From Lachnospiraceae bacterium (lineage in GTDB: Bacteria; Bacillota; Clostridia; Lachnospirales; Lachnospiraceae), in contig JAFYWF010000100.1 of NCBI GenBank assembly GCA_017558145.1, positions 124,001-188,000 of the forward strand: a DNA stretch of 64,000 nucleotides, given 5' to 3'. Both the position numbers and the translations under genes were made by a program. The notes below the pieces were generated by a model. The model had not been told where the DNA came from and did no database searches. It saw only the letters and a list, made by a program, of their open reading frames with translations. Positions 6,879-15,516 of this stretch are shown one piece after another (the first letter of the stretch is position 1; every line of letters starts with the position of its first letter).

Positions 6879-8075
6879 TTATGTTTTTTCCAATAAAAAC
6901 ATACTCTTTATCTGTTTTACATCTTGCAGTAATTTTTCCTCATTTTTCCCTTCTAACACAAAGAATCCTCTTCCCATCAAAGAATGCCCATCCGATACTT
7001 TCAACAACATATCTCCCTCTTTGATATTACATTGCCATATTACAAGAGAATCCCTTATAACTTCTTTTACTTGTTCCAACGTTGGAACCTCTTTTACTTC
7101 CCCTTCCATATCAAAATAATGAATCATCATCATTTTTGTTTTTTCAGGAACAAAACTATATTCCATGCCCATTCTATAACGAATATACTGTTCAGCCAGG
7201 TCTACATCGGTACAAAGAGGGGTAAATAAATTATGAAGATTATGACCTGACGGTCTGGCAGACAATTCTATGATAAAAGGACCTTGTTCTGTTCTAATGA
7301 GATCTGCATGCATCAAGCATTCATTCAATCCCAAAACCTTCACAGTCTGTTCCATAAACAACTTCACCTGACCATAAAATTCATCCTCCGGCATCACCGA
7401 AAAATAAGCCACCGCTTGTCTTGCCGGTAATGGTGTATTTTCTTTATGTCGTAATAAAACCAAATAAAACTCACCATGAATAACAGCACCATCTAATCCA
7501 TACTCTTCCCCAGCCATACATTCTTCTAACACATAACTCTCTCCCAGAGTTTTTTCCAAGCCTTGTTCTAATTCCTGCAAATTGTTCACAAAATGAATCC
7601 CACGACTGCCGGATCCAAAACGAGGTTTTAAGATAGCCGGAAAGTGCAACGAACATTCTGTGGTTTTGATTTTGTCATATAAATCATCTCTATCTTCTTT
7701 TTCCGAACACGCCTCGTAGCAATTACAGTCTCGCAATCCATTTTCTGCCATAGTTTGATGAAAGAGAAGCTTATCTGTGCAATACATTGCCTGTTCCTTT
7801 CCAATTCCCGGAAGATTCAAGGCATCATTCACACTTCCTATAGTAGTCAAATATCTTCCAATAGGAACTGTTAATACAAAATCCACATCTTCATTTTTCA
7901 CGCATTCTATAGTTTCTGCTTCTTTCGAAATATTCACCACTTTGGCAATATCTGCGGCCGCTAATCCTTCCGCTTTTTCATTCCCATCCAAAGCAACCAC
8001 GGTTAAGTTATATTCTTTTGCTTTTTTTATGGTATGTAAGGATTCTGAACTGGCTCCTATAATTGCTGCTTTCAA
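6879..8075 (-). CDS. ATP-grasp ligase of unknown substrate, in the pse cluster
   Basis: 398 residues with the PurK/carbamoyl-phosphate-synthase type ATP-grasp layout. An N-terminal Rossmann-like preATP domain (AAIIGASSESLHTIKKA) is followed by the ATP-binding segments FPAILKPRFGSGSRGIHF and EYGLDGAVIHG, and by the metal-binding MHADLIRTEQGPFIIELSARPSG. Such enzymes join a carboxylate, as an acyl-phosphate, to an amine. It starts with TTG at 8075, with a strong AAGGGGG site 7-8 bases before. It is the last gene of the pseB-pseC minus-strand run. Since no PseH is present, it could attach an amino acid or acid to an amino group of the nonulosonate; that role is inferred. Confidence 0.7.
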   Translation of the reverse strand: MKAAIIGASSESLHTIKKAKEYNLTVVALDGNEKAEGLAAADIAKVVNISKEAETIECVKNEDVDFVLTVPIGRYLTTIGSVNDALNLPGIGKEQAMYCTDKLLFHQTMAENGLRDCNCYEACSEKEDRDDLYDKIKTTECSLHFPAILKPRFGSGSRGIHFVNNLQELEQGLEKTLGESYVLEECMAGEEYGLDGAVIHGEFYLVLLRHKENTPLPARQAVAYFSVMPEDEFYGQVKLFMEQTVKVLGLNECLMHADLIRTEQGPFIIELSARPSGHNLHNLFTPLCTDVDLAEQYIRYRMGMEYSFVPEKTKMMMIHYFDMEGEVKEVPTLEQVKEVIRDSLVIWQCNIKEGDMLLKVSDGHSLMGRGFFVLEGKNEEKLLQDVKQIKSMFLLEKT

Positions 8076-8172
8076 GTTATTTCCCCCTTAGAATCTACAA
8101 TCATATCTTCGTTTTTATCTCTACCGAAGTAAACAAGAATTTCTGTCATTCTACTTTTTTCTTAGCATTCTT

Positions 8173-9201
8173 CTATATGCCAAACTTCTTTCTAAAATTA
8201 CGATATGCCCACAACAACTTGTAATACAGCACAAAATACAAGTCTGATTTCATATGCATATCAATTAATTTTCTCTCTTCTGCGTGAACACGCTCATGAT
8301 AATATTTATTATTTCTAAAATCAGGAAATGTTTTTCGCATCTCCTCTCCTATTCGTTTAATAAAAGAAATTTCTTGTTTTTTCACTCCCGTCATATAGGA
8401 GAATAAAGTATTTACATAAAATAACGTTGTAAAACTACTTTCAATTTCTTCTTTATACTCGTCTAAGAAACCAAATTGTTTTGCTTCTTCTACCATAATT
8501 CTGGCTGCTTCCATACGGTGCTCGCAACGCTCCTTTGTGATGGTATGAACGGTAGAAGCATTATGCTGATAGTAATAATACATGGGTTCCTGAATATACT
8601 CGAAATGTTTTGCTCTTAACATCCAGGAATTACTGATCGCATTATCTTCGTAAAAAATTCCTTCCGGAAATCTATTGGGATAATCTAAAATAATATGTCT
8701 TTTATAAATCTTTACTACCAGACTTCCGCTATCCAAAATGAGAGACTGATACTTTTCCTTATTCAGCATTCCCACCTGTTCCGGCTTATTGTTATGCACT
8801 ATCTGGCCGATTTCCATGGAATGTTCCCCTGTCAAATGATAGTCACATCCCACCATATCAGCTCCGGTTTCTTCTGCCTTTTTCAAAAGCTTTTCATAGT
8901 AATCCGGCGTAATCCAATCATCACTGTCAATAAAACCAATCCACTCCCCTTGGGCAATCTCCAAGCCTAAATTTTTCGCTCCACCCTGCTTTTTATTTAC
9001 CGGAGAAGCTATGACTTTAAACTTATTCGGATATTTTATTTCATATTGTTTTAAGATTTCCAACGAATTATCTGTTGAACAATCATCTACTGCAATAATC
9101 TCATAATCCTCTATTGTCTGATTCACTAAAGAATCCAGACAATACTCTAATTTCCCATCTGCCGCCATATTATATACCGGCACTATAATACTTAAATTCA
9201 T
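8173..9201 (-). CDS. Family 2 glycosyltransferase
   Basis: 342 residues. It opens with the GT2 (GT-A fold) core LSIIVPVYNMAAD, then AVDDCSTDNS, GAKNLGLEIAQGEWIGF and the metal-binding DSDDW at about residue 95. The C-terminal third is helical and basic. It should transfer a sugar from a nucleotide donor in the cytoplasm, probably during assembly of the glycan carrying the nonulosonic acid. AAGGA precedes the ATG. A large palindrome separates it from pseC upstream. The sugar and acceptor cannot be read from the sequence. Confidence 0.8.
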   Translation of the reverse strand: MNLSIIVPVYNMAADGKLEYCLDSLVNQTIEDYEIIAVDDCSTDNSLEILKQYEIKYPNKFKVIASPVNKKQGGAKNLGLEIAQGEWIGFIDSDDWITPDYYEKLLKKAEETGADMVGCDYHLTGEHSMEIGQIVHNNKPEQVGMLNKEKYQSLILDSGSLVVKIYKRHIILDYPNRFPEGIFYEDNAISNSWMLRAKHFEYIQEPMYYYYQHNASTVHTITKERCEHRMEAARIMVEEAKQFGFLDEYKEEIESSFTTLFYVNTLFSYMTGVKKQEISFIKRIGEEMRKTFPDFRNNKYYHERVHAEERKLIDMHMKSDLYFVLYYKLLWAYRNFRKKFGI

Positions 9202-9224
9202 GTTATATTCCTTATACTATCTAA

Positions 9225-9351
9225 GGATATTCATACTTTCCATAAAGCACGCCCTTTGAAAACGTCGGTACTTGGCGAGGTTTTTTCGAGCCTAGTACCG
9301 CTACGTTTGAAAGGAGCGAAAGCGTGCTGCGTAGGGAAAGTATGAATATCC
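9225..9351. repeat. 127-bp imperfect palindrome in the pseC-GT2 gap
   Basis: The 17-base outer arms are perfect (9225-9241 and 9335-9351, GGATATTCATACTTTCC and its complement). Inner paired blocks follow: AGCACGC/GCGTGCT (9246-9252, 9322-9328) and CGGTACT/AGTACCG (9266-9272, 9294-9300). The centre is more GC-rich than the surrounding DNA. It would fold into a long stem in the transcript. Its form fits a dispersed palindromic repeat or small non-autonomous element more than a simple terminator. Confidence 0.7.
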
Positions 9352-9368
9352 GTATACTTTAGCAATAC

Positions 9369-10562
9369 TTACTTTTTATAATACGCAACCAGTTTTTTCA
9401 CGGCTGCAATCACATCATCCACGTCCTGATCTGTCATTCCATAATACAATGGTAAGCTCATCATTTCGTCGTAAAGCTTTTCCGCCTTTGGACAAATTCC
9501 CTTTTCATATCCCAATCTCTGATAATGTGGGAAATAATAAGTCGGAATATAATGTACGTTACACATAATATTTTCTGCTGCCAGGGCATCAAAAAATTCT
9601 CTTCTGTTAATAGTCAACATTTCCGGTTTAATTCTCAAGATATATAAATGTCTTGTAGTATCCGATTCCGGAATTTCTTCCTGTACCTGAATTTCCGGCA
9701 TTTGTAAGAATGCTTCATCGTATTTTGCAACAATTTCTTTTCTTCTTTCTGAAAACATCGGAAGCTTATTTAACTGACTGATGATCAGTCCTGCCTGAAT
9801 ATCTGTCATACGATAATTGTATCCCAAAGATACCTGCTCATAATACCAGCCACCATGAGATTCTTCTTCCATCAGATTAGTGTCACGGGTAATACCATGG
9901 GAACGGGCAAGAAGAAGTTTCTGATAATATTCTTCACTATTGGTCATAACCGCTCCACCTTCGCCTCCGGTTACTGTTTTTACCGGATGAAAGCTAAAGG
10001 TTGTCATATCTGCAATAGAACCATTTGGCTGTCCTTTATATTTCGTTCCAATGACATGAGCTCCATCTTCAATTAATACAAGATTATGTTCCTTGCAATG
10101 AGCCATCAGCGAATCCAATTCCACAGACTGTCCGGTAAAATCTACTGCCACTACCGCTTTTGTTTTTTCTGTTGTTGCTGCTTTTACCGCTTCCGGATCA
10201 ATGTTATAAGTTCTGTCATTAATATCTGCAAACACCGGTTTTGCACCACAGTAGAGTGCACAGTTGGCACTGGCTGCAAAAGTAATCGGTGTGGTTATAA
10301 CTTCATCTCCCGGCTGCACTCCTGCTGCCATACAAGCCATATGAAGAGCTGCTGTTCCGTTACTGCAAACTACCGCATATTTTGCACCAGTAATCTGACA
10401 TAATTTTTCTTCTAACTCAGTAATCTTAGGTCCACAGGTCAAATAGTCACTTTTTAAAACATCTACTACTGCCTGAATGTCCGCATCATCCAAATACTGA
10501 TGTCCATAATATATCTTTGTATCTCTTACAGGAGTTCCTCCTAAAATTGCAGGTTTATTCAT
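9369..10562 (-). CDS. pseC: UDP-4-amino-4,6-dideoxy-N-acetyl-beta-L-altrosamine transaminase
   Basis: 397 residues, standard for the DegT/DnrJ/EryC1 aminotransferase family. It opens KPAILGGTPVR and contains VVCSNGTAALHMA, LIEDGAHV and the PLP-binding lysine K195 in TFSFHPVKTVTGGEGG. It aminates the 4-keto sugar made by PseB. A GAGAGG site precedes the ATG. The SGNH-type gene lies 44 bases upstream and a GT2 gene follows after the palindrome. Assignment to PseC rather than a general perosamine-type transaminase depends on the presence of PseB, G, I and F in the same locus. Confidence 0.85.
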   Translation of the reverse strand: MNKPAILGGTPVRDTKIYYGHQYLDDADIQAVVDVLKSDYLTCGPKITELEEKLCQITGAKYAVVCSNGTAALHMACMAAGVQPGDEVITTPITFAASANCALYCGAKPVFADINDRTYNIDPEAVKAATTEKTKAVVAVDFTGQSVELDSLMAHCKEHNLVLIEDGAHVIGTKYKGQPNGSIADMTTFSFHPVKTVTGGEGGAVMTNSEEYYQKLLLARSHGITRDTNLMEEESHGGWYYEQVSLGYNYRMTDIQAGLIISQLNKLPMFSERRKEIVAKYDEAFLQMPEIQVQEEIPESDTTRHLYILRIKPEMLTINRREFFDALAAENIMCNVHYIPTYYFPHYQRLGYEKGICPKAEKLYDEMMSLPLYYGMTDQDVDDVIAAVKKLVAYYKK

Positions 10563-10606
10563 CTCTTTCGCCTCTCTCTTATCTACGTTAACAACGACTT
10601 ATCTTT

Positions 10607-11692
10607 CTACATTTCTTCCGTTTCTATTTCTTCAGGTTGATAAAACAACGCTTCATAATCATAGTTCACATAAAATTCATGCAAAAATTCCATATATTCC
10701 TTATAATTCTCCTTTGTTAATCTGCCTTCTCCCAAAGCCATGGAATCCATAATTAAATCACTAATTTCCTGATTATAATGAAGACTGTCTTTATAATAAT
10801 TCAAATTACAAATAATATCGGTATTATCAAAGAAGGAATATAATTTAATATTTTCATATTCTAATAACATTTCAATAGCTTTTCTGTGTGCTTCCAATGT
10901 TCTTAACATTTGTCCATCCTGAGACAAATCATCCCAGAAATAAATGCTATATGGCGGAAAGAACAAATAAAAATCAGTTTCCGGATGTTCTCTAACAAGA
11001 GAAATTACATTGGCTTCCAAATTTTCTTTTATCTTTCGAACATCATCCTCAGATAAAACTTGTATTTCCTCTTGTTTTTCACGACGCACAAAGCTCTCTC
11101 TCATCAAATTTTCGTCATACTGATACATACCGGACCAGTTTTTATAAGTATCAAAATCCGTAGAGCTTCCTCCTAATTTCATGAAGGTGCGAACATATTC
11201 CGTAAAACTAAAAAATATTTCCTTGTTTAACACATAATTCACATCATTCAATAGATTATTGTCATACAGATAATCCGGATAATCCTCATAATCCATTTCA
11301 TCTTTTTCTACAATCAATACTGTAGGATCCAAGCTTCTCATTACCACCGCAATGGAATCGTTATGATCAAAAGCACATTTCAAAAGATCATTCACTTCTT
11401 TGTATGTGGCACCTGCAAAAGGGGTCTTAATAGATGTTGTTCCAAAATAATTATCCCACAATGATGTCTTAAAATTCTGCGTCATACTAGTACCGGTTAT
11501 GATGGAATCATAAGTAAAATGTTTTGCAATTCCATAATTCATATAACGCTCATCATATAACGGATACTCCAGTCCCTCTGTAGGTGCATGATAGTGAAAT
11601 AATGGATCCACATAAACATTAATCCCAATAAATGCCCCCAGTGTCAGGATAATTCCTGCTATCGTAATTTTAATATATGTTGAAGTTTTCAT
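10607..11692 (-). CDS. SGNH-hydrolase-like membrane-anchored protein, MBOAT partner
   Basis: 361 residues. One N-terminal membrane helix (about residues 8-27) is followed by an extracytoplasmic domain. The Ser motif IITGTSMTQNF and the Asp-His pair in KDSLHYNQE match the catalytic residues of SGNH/DltD/AlgX-like acyltransferases. It starts 6 bases after the MBOAT gene ends, which is the usual pairing for O-acylation of a surface polymer: the MBOAT moves the acyl group across the membrane and the SGNH protein transfers it. Its position between pseB and pseC suggests the pseudaminate-containing glycan is the target. The acyl group is unknown. Confidence 0.65.
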   Translation of the reverse strand: MKTSTYIKITIAGIILTLGAFIGINVYVDPLFHYHAPTEGLEYPLYDERYMNYGIAKHFTYDSIITGTSMTQNFKTSLWDNYFGTTSIKTPFAGATYKEVNDLLKCAFDHNDSIAVVMRSLDPTVLIVEKDEMDYEDYPDYLYDNNLLNDVNYVLNKEIFFSFTEYVRTFMKLGGSSTDFDTYKNWSGMYQYDENLMRESFVRREKQEEIQVLSEDDVRKIKENLEANVISLVREHPETDFYLFFPPYSIYFWDDLSQDGQMLRTLEAHRKAIEMLLEYENIKLYSFFDNTDIICNLNYYKDSLHYNQEISDLIMDSMALGEGRLTKENYKEYMEFLHEFYVNYDYEALFYQPEEIETEEM

Positions 11693-11698
11693 AGTCGC

Positions 11699-13165
11699 CT
11701 AAAATCCTCCATATATATATTCTACTACAGTAGAAAATGAAATCACTGACCAAGAGAAAACAAGAATGCTGATCAGGCATTTTGTCAATGTAGGTTTGAA
11801 TTTTTCTACTACTTTATCCTTGATACTTAAAGCAAGCATAAAAGCAACAATCATAAAAACAGACATTTCAATTCCTCTATGGGTTGCCACAAAATCAGCC
11901 AATGCAGTACTACGATTTGTTAGGAATGAAATTTCTGAAATACGAAAACACTGCAGCAATCCATCACTTATGGCCGTACTCTCCATACGAACAATTCTTT
12001 TTAAAATATCTACCGCTTGACTTACAGATAAAGCTCTAAAGAACAACCAGGATACATTTATAAAGATAAAAGTAAGAATCCACTGTAAAATTTGATTGAG
12101 CTTATTCCACTGTTTATCAAAGGCTTTATTCAAGCAATATGCAATCCCCTGCATCGCTCCCCACACAATATATGTCCAGGATGCACCATGCCAAATACCG
12201 CTAATAAAAAATACAAGAAACATATTCAGATAATATCTGACTTTACCTTTTCTGCTTCCCCCCAAAGGGAAATACAAATACTCACGCAAAAAGCTTGTCA
12301 AAGAAATATGCCATCTTTTCCAAAACTCTACCACCGATAAGGATTGATATGGGGAATCAAAGTTATCCGGCAAAGAAAGATTTAACATTTTTGAAATACC
12401 AATAGCCATGCTGCTATAGCCACTAAAATCAAAATAAATCTGGAAGGTAAAACAAAGAACCACTAAAATCGCATCCATCGCTGTCATATGCTCAATAGAA
12501 TAACCGATTCCCCAGCTTACAGCCTTGGAAAATACATCTGCCAACAGCACTTTTTTCCCTAACCCGGTTACAAATAACCAAATACCATAGGCAAAATTAT
12601 CCCCATTTAATTTGCGATTCTCGTCCCTATTAATCTCCTGTTCAAACAAAACATATTTTGCAATTGGCCCTTGGATATATTTAGGAAAATACACCACATA
12701 CAACACATAGTCCAAAAAATCAATTTTTTCCACCTTTCCCCGATAGACATCCACTAAATATGCTACCTGCTGAAAGGTTACAAAACTAATTCCCAAGGGA
12801 ACAAAAATATCACTTACTTCCCATTGCATCTTCAAATACTTGTCCATGTTTTCTGCTATAAAATAACTATATTTGGTATAGCAAAGAATTCCTAAATGAA
12901 CGAATACTCCTAAGGCAAGCACGCTCTTTGCAAATACGGTATTTTCACTCTTTTTTTTCAGCACTATCGCCAATAAATATGTGACTATAATGCCAAGTAT
13001 TAAAAATTTCAAATTATCAATCCCTGCGAATCCCACAAAATAGAGGGAACTCGCAATTAATAATATTTTTGCATATATGGGAGTTTTTAACTTTTGTAAT
13101 AAAAAATATATTATTACAACACAAGGCAAAAAGAGTAAGGTAAATAAATAACTATTAAATTCCAT
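11699..13165 (-). CDS. MBOAT family membrane O-acyltransferase (AlgI/DltB type)
   Basis: 488 residues with many hydrophobic segments. Diagnostic motifs are FWKRWHISLTSFLREYLYFP and, near residue 325, SGIWHGASWTYIVWG with the catalytic histidine of MBOAT enzymes. Family members such as AlgI, DltB and PatA pass acyl groups through the membrane for O-acylation of polysaccharides. It overlaps no neighbour, but the SGNH partner starts 6 bases after its stop. Upstream, a hairpin (13191-13228) separates it from pseB. Confidence 0.85.
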   Translation of the reverse strand: MEFNSYLFTLLFLPCVVIIYFLLQKLKTPIYAKILLIASSLYFVGFAGIDNLKFLILGIIVTYLLAIVLKKKSENTVFAKSVLALGVFVHLGILCYTKYSYFIAENMDKYLKMQWEVSDIFVPLGISFVTFQQVAYLVDVYRGKVEKIDFLDYVLYVVYFPKYIQGPIAKYVLFEQEINRDENRKLNGDNFAYGIWLFVTGLGKKVLLADVFSKAVSWGIGYSIEHMTAMDAILVVLCFTFQIYFDFSGYSSMAIGISKMLNLSLPDNFDSPYQSLSVVEFWKRWHISLTSFLREYLYFPLGGSRKGKVRYYLNMFLVFFISGIWHGASWTYIVWGAMQGIAYCLNKAFDKQWNKLNQILQWILTFIFINVSWLFFRALSVSQAVDILKRIVRMESTAISDGLLQCFRISEISFLTNRSTALADFVATHRGIEMSVFMIVAFMLALSIKDKVVEKFKPTLTKCLISILVFSWSVISFSTVVEYIYGGF

Positions 13166-13190
13166 CTTTTTATCGTCTTTCTTAGTAAAA

Positions 13191-13228
13191 TTTAAGATTG
13201 AAGAGCAAAAATGCTGTCCAATCTTAAA
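13191..13228 (-). terminator. Possible intra-operon attenuating terminator after pseB
   Basis: TTTAAGATTG (13191-13200) pairs with CAATCTTAAA (13219-13228); an inner AGCA/TGCT pair extends the stem, and TTTTAC follows on the minus strand. It lies in the 112-base gap between pseB and the MBOAT gene and could lower expression downstream of pseB. Confidence 0.45.
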
Positions 13229-13277
13229 AGTTTTCTCATCATTCTATTTTTCTTATAAAAAACAAGCTTTATCTTAC

Positions 13278-14276
13278 TTATTTTTCTAACTCCACTGTTT
13301 TTAACAGTTCACGAATCTCTTCTACAGTCAACCATTCTGTATTGTTATCAGAGCTGTAAGAAAATCCTTCCGGAACTTTTTTCCCGTTCATGTTTGGCTT
13401 CTGGCGGTTATTCCATACCATCTGTGGATATACAATGAAGTGTTTGTCGTATTCATATGTTGTCATGGAATCTTCTACAGTAACCATAATTTCATGTAAT
13501 TTTTCACCTTCACGGATACCTACTTCCGGTTTTTCACATCCCGGCATCATTGCTTCTGCAAGGTCTGTAATTTTAAAAGAAGGAATTTTACTAATAAAGG
13601 TTTCTCCTCCGGTTGCTTCTTCTAACGCTTTGATTACTAATTCCACACCCTGAGTTAAGCTAATCCAGAAACGTGTCATACGATAATCTGTAATCGGAAG
13701 CTCTGTACCACCATTTTGAATCACACTGTTAAAGAATGGAATTACGGATCCACGGCTGCCTGCCACATTACCATAACGTACGATAGAGAAGTTCACATCC
13801 TTTTCACCTGCATACGCATTAGCTGCGATAAATAATTTATCAGATACTAATTTGGTACCGCCATATAAGTTAACAGGGTTAACTGCTTTATCTGTAGAAA
13901 GTGCAACTACTTTTTTCACAGTATCACTATCCAGTGCTGCTTCGATTACATTCTGAGCACCTTCAATATTTGTCTTAATAGCTTCATTTGGATTGTATTC
14001 ACAAGCAGGCACCTGTTTCATAGCTGCTGCATGAATAACATAATCTACACCCACAAAAGCTCTCTTCATTCTTGCTAAATCTCTTACATCACCGATAAAG
14101 AATCGAAGCTTATCTGCATGTTCTTTGAATTCATTAGCCATCATCCATTGTTTGAATTCATCACGGGAGTAAATGATAATCTTCTTCGGGTTATAATTTT
14201 TTAATACATATTTTGTAAAGCATTTTCCAAAGGAACCAGTTCCTCCGGTTACTAAAATTGTTTTATTATTTAACAT
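13278..14276 (-). CDS. pseB: UDP-N-acetylglucosamine 4,6-dehydratase (inverting), first pseudaminate enzyme
   Basis: 332 residues, typical for PseB/FlaA1. The Rossmann nucleotide-binding motif LVTGGTGSFGK is at residues 8-18 and the catalytic YGGTK near residue 140; FWISLTQGVELV and GEKLHE are usual in this family. It makes the 4-keto-6-deoxy sugar that PseC aminates. GAGAGG lies before the ATG, and a good promoter lies about 115 bases upstream. It is the first gene of a minus-strand run with the MBOAT, SGNH, pseC, GT2 and ATP-grasp genes. Confidence 0.9.
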   Translation of the reverse strand: MLNNKTILVTGGTGSFGKCFTKYVLKNYNPKKIIIYSRDEFKQWMMANEFKEHADKLRFFIGDVRDLARMKRAFVGVDYVIHAAAMKQVPACEYNPNEAIKTNIEGAQNVIEAALDSDTVKKVVALSTDKAVNPVNLYGGTKLVSDKLFIAANAYAGEKDVNFSIVRYGNVAGSRGSVIPFFNSVIQNGGTELPITDYRMTRFWISLTQGVELVIKALEEATGGETFISKIPSFKITDLAEAMMPGCEKPEVGIREGEKLHEIMVTVEDSMTTYEYDKHFIVYPQMVWNNRQKPNMNGKKVPEGFSYSSDNNTEWLTVEEIRELLKTVELEK

Positions 14277-14396
14277 AATGTCCTCTCATTCCCATAACAT
14301 CATTTTCATCATAACATCTACATCGTTTCACATTCTGCATTGTCACACTTCATATGTTATGTATCTACAGTATCACAAAACAATACTTCAATATGG

Positions 14397-14425
14397 ATTG
14401 TACCACATGACTCATATGTTTTCAA
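14397..14425 (-). promoter_or_regulatory. Sigma-A promoter for the pseB operon
   Basis: TTGAAA and TACAAT are separated by 17 bases on the minus strand. The predicted 5' untranslated region is about 115 bases and shows no recognised riboswitch. Confidence 0.6.
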
Positions 14426-14491
14426 ACACTTTGTCACAAATTTCGCCCTGCTTTCTAGTAATATAAGGGCCTTTCTATCCATATTTTATGG

Positions 14492-14521
14492 TTGAAATAA
14501 AACCTTGTATCATGTTATAAT
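14492..14521 (+). promoter_or_regulatory. Sigma-A promoter for the methyltransferase gene
   Basis: TTGAAA and a perfect TATAAT are separated by 18 bases, about 110 bases before the methyltransferase start. It is divergent from the pseB promoter in the same 356-base gap. Confidence 0.55.
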
Positions 14522-14604
14522 TCCTGCGTGGAAAGCACTTTTCACCAAACATTTATCCTTAAATTTTAAAAATAAGGATAATTTACGAAGCAGAAAGGAA
14601 CTAC

Positions 14605-14646
14605 ATGATAACCATCATGTATATTGTAAAGAATGGCAAAAGATAG
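14605..14646 (+). other. 13-codon leader ORF overlapping the methyltransferase start
   Basis: AGAAAGGA lies 4-5 bases before an ATG that opens a 13-residue frame, MITIMYIVKNGKR, ending at the TAG at 14644-14646. The methyltransferase ATG (14633) falls inside it in another frame and has only a weak ribosome site of its own. This suggests translational coupling. Confidence 0.35.
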
Positions 14647-15430
14647 ATTTGAATTTGGGAAAAACTGGGCGAAATTTTTAAATAATTTAACAGACGAAAA
14701 GATTAAAGAAGCTGAAAAATCATTAAAAGAATGGTTAGGTATGGAGGATTTAACCGGTAAGACGTTTTTAGATATCGGTTCAGGAAGTGGTCTTTTCTCA
14801 CTTGCAGCAAAAAATCTTGGTGCTACAGTATCTTCCTTCGATTACGATATTAATAGTGTTAACTGTACCAAAACTTTAAAAGAACGTTACTATCCTAATG
14901 ATAATGGCTGGAATGTAGAACAGGGCGATGCTTTAAGTAAAGAATATTTATTTAAATACAGCAAATATGACATCGTATATAGCTGGGGTGTGCTTCACCA
15001 TACCGGTAACATGTACCTTGCATTAGAAAACGCATCCAATCTTGTAAAAGAAGATGGTACTCTTTTCATCGCTATTTACAATGATCAGGGAAGAGAAAGC
15101 AGAAGATGGACTCGTGTAAAAAAAGCATATGTAAACGGACCTAAATTTTGCAGAATCTTTTTAATTATTCCTAATTTTATCAAAACATGGGGACCTGCTA
15201 CTATCTATGATTTTACCAAAGGTAGACCATTCCACACTTGGCGTACTTATAATTCCAATCGTGGTATGACACCATGGATTGATTTTATTGACTGGATCGG
15301 CGGTTATCCTTTTGAAGTAGCAAAACCGGAAGAAATTTTTGATTTCTTCCACAAAAAAGGATTCGAATTACAAAAAATGTCCACAGAAGGCAAGAGTTAC
15401 GGATGTAACCAGTTTGTCTTCAAACGATAA
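14633..15430 (+). CDS. Class I SAM-dependent methyltransferase
   Basis: 265 residues. The SAM-binding motif I is FLDIGSGSGLFSLAA (about residues 43-57), followed by SFDYDINS and the post-motif YSWGVLHHTGNM. The C-terminal half has SNRGMTPWIDFIDW and a final KSYGCNQFVFKR, as in methyltransferases of surface-glycan clusters. It is divergent from pseB and single in its transcript. A role in O- or N-methylation of the nonulosonic acid or its side group is plausible but inferred; the substrate cannot be read from the sequence. Confidence 0.75.
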   Translation: MAKDRFEFGKNWAKFLNNLTDEKIKEAEKSLKEWLGMEDLTGKTFLDIGSGSGLFSLAAKNLGATVSSFDYDINSVNCTKTLKERYYPNDNGWNVEQGDALSKEYLFKYSKYDIVYSWGVLHHTGNMYLALENASNLVKEDGTLFIAIYNDQGRESRRWTRVKKAYVNGPKFCRIFLIIPNFIKTWGPATIYDFTKGRPFHTWRTYNSNRGMTPWIDFIDWIGGYPFEVAKPEEIFDFFHKKGFELQKMSTEGKSYGCNQFVFKR

Positions 15431-15450
15431 GTACATTATTTTTAAACTTA

Positions 15451-15487
15451 CTAAAGGGATGGCATCGTCAAGATACCATCCCTTTAG
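15451..15487. terminator. Bidirectional terminator between the methyltransferase and the giant gene
   Basis: CTAAAGGGATGG (15451-15462) and CCATCCCTTTAG (15476-15487) pair perfectly, followed by TTTTACTTTCTTTT on the plus strand. The two flanking genes converge here. Confidence 0.8.
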
Positions 15488-15516
15488 TTTTACTTTCTTT
15501 TAGTAAACATTTCTAT

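Noticed and set aside
14277-14632. Riboswitch in the 356-base gap between pseB and the methyltransferase gene
   Set aside because: No known aptamer core was recognised; the gap is explained by two divergent promoters and a short leader frame.
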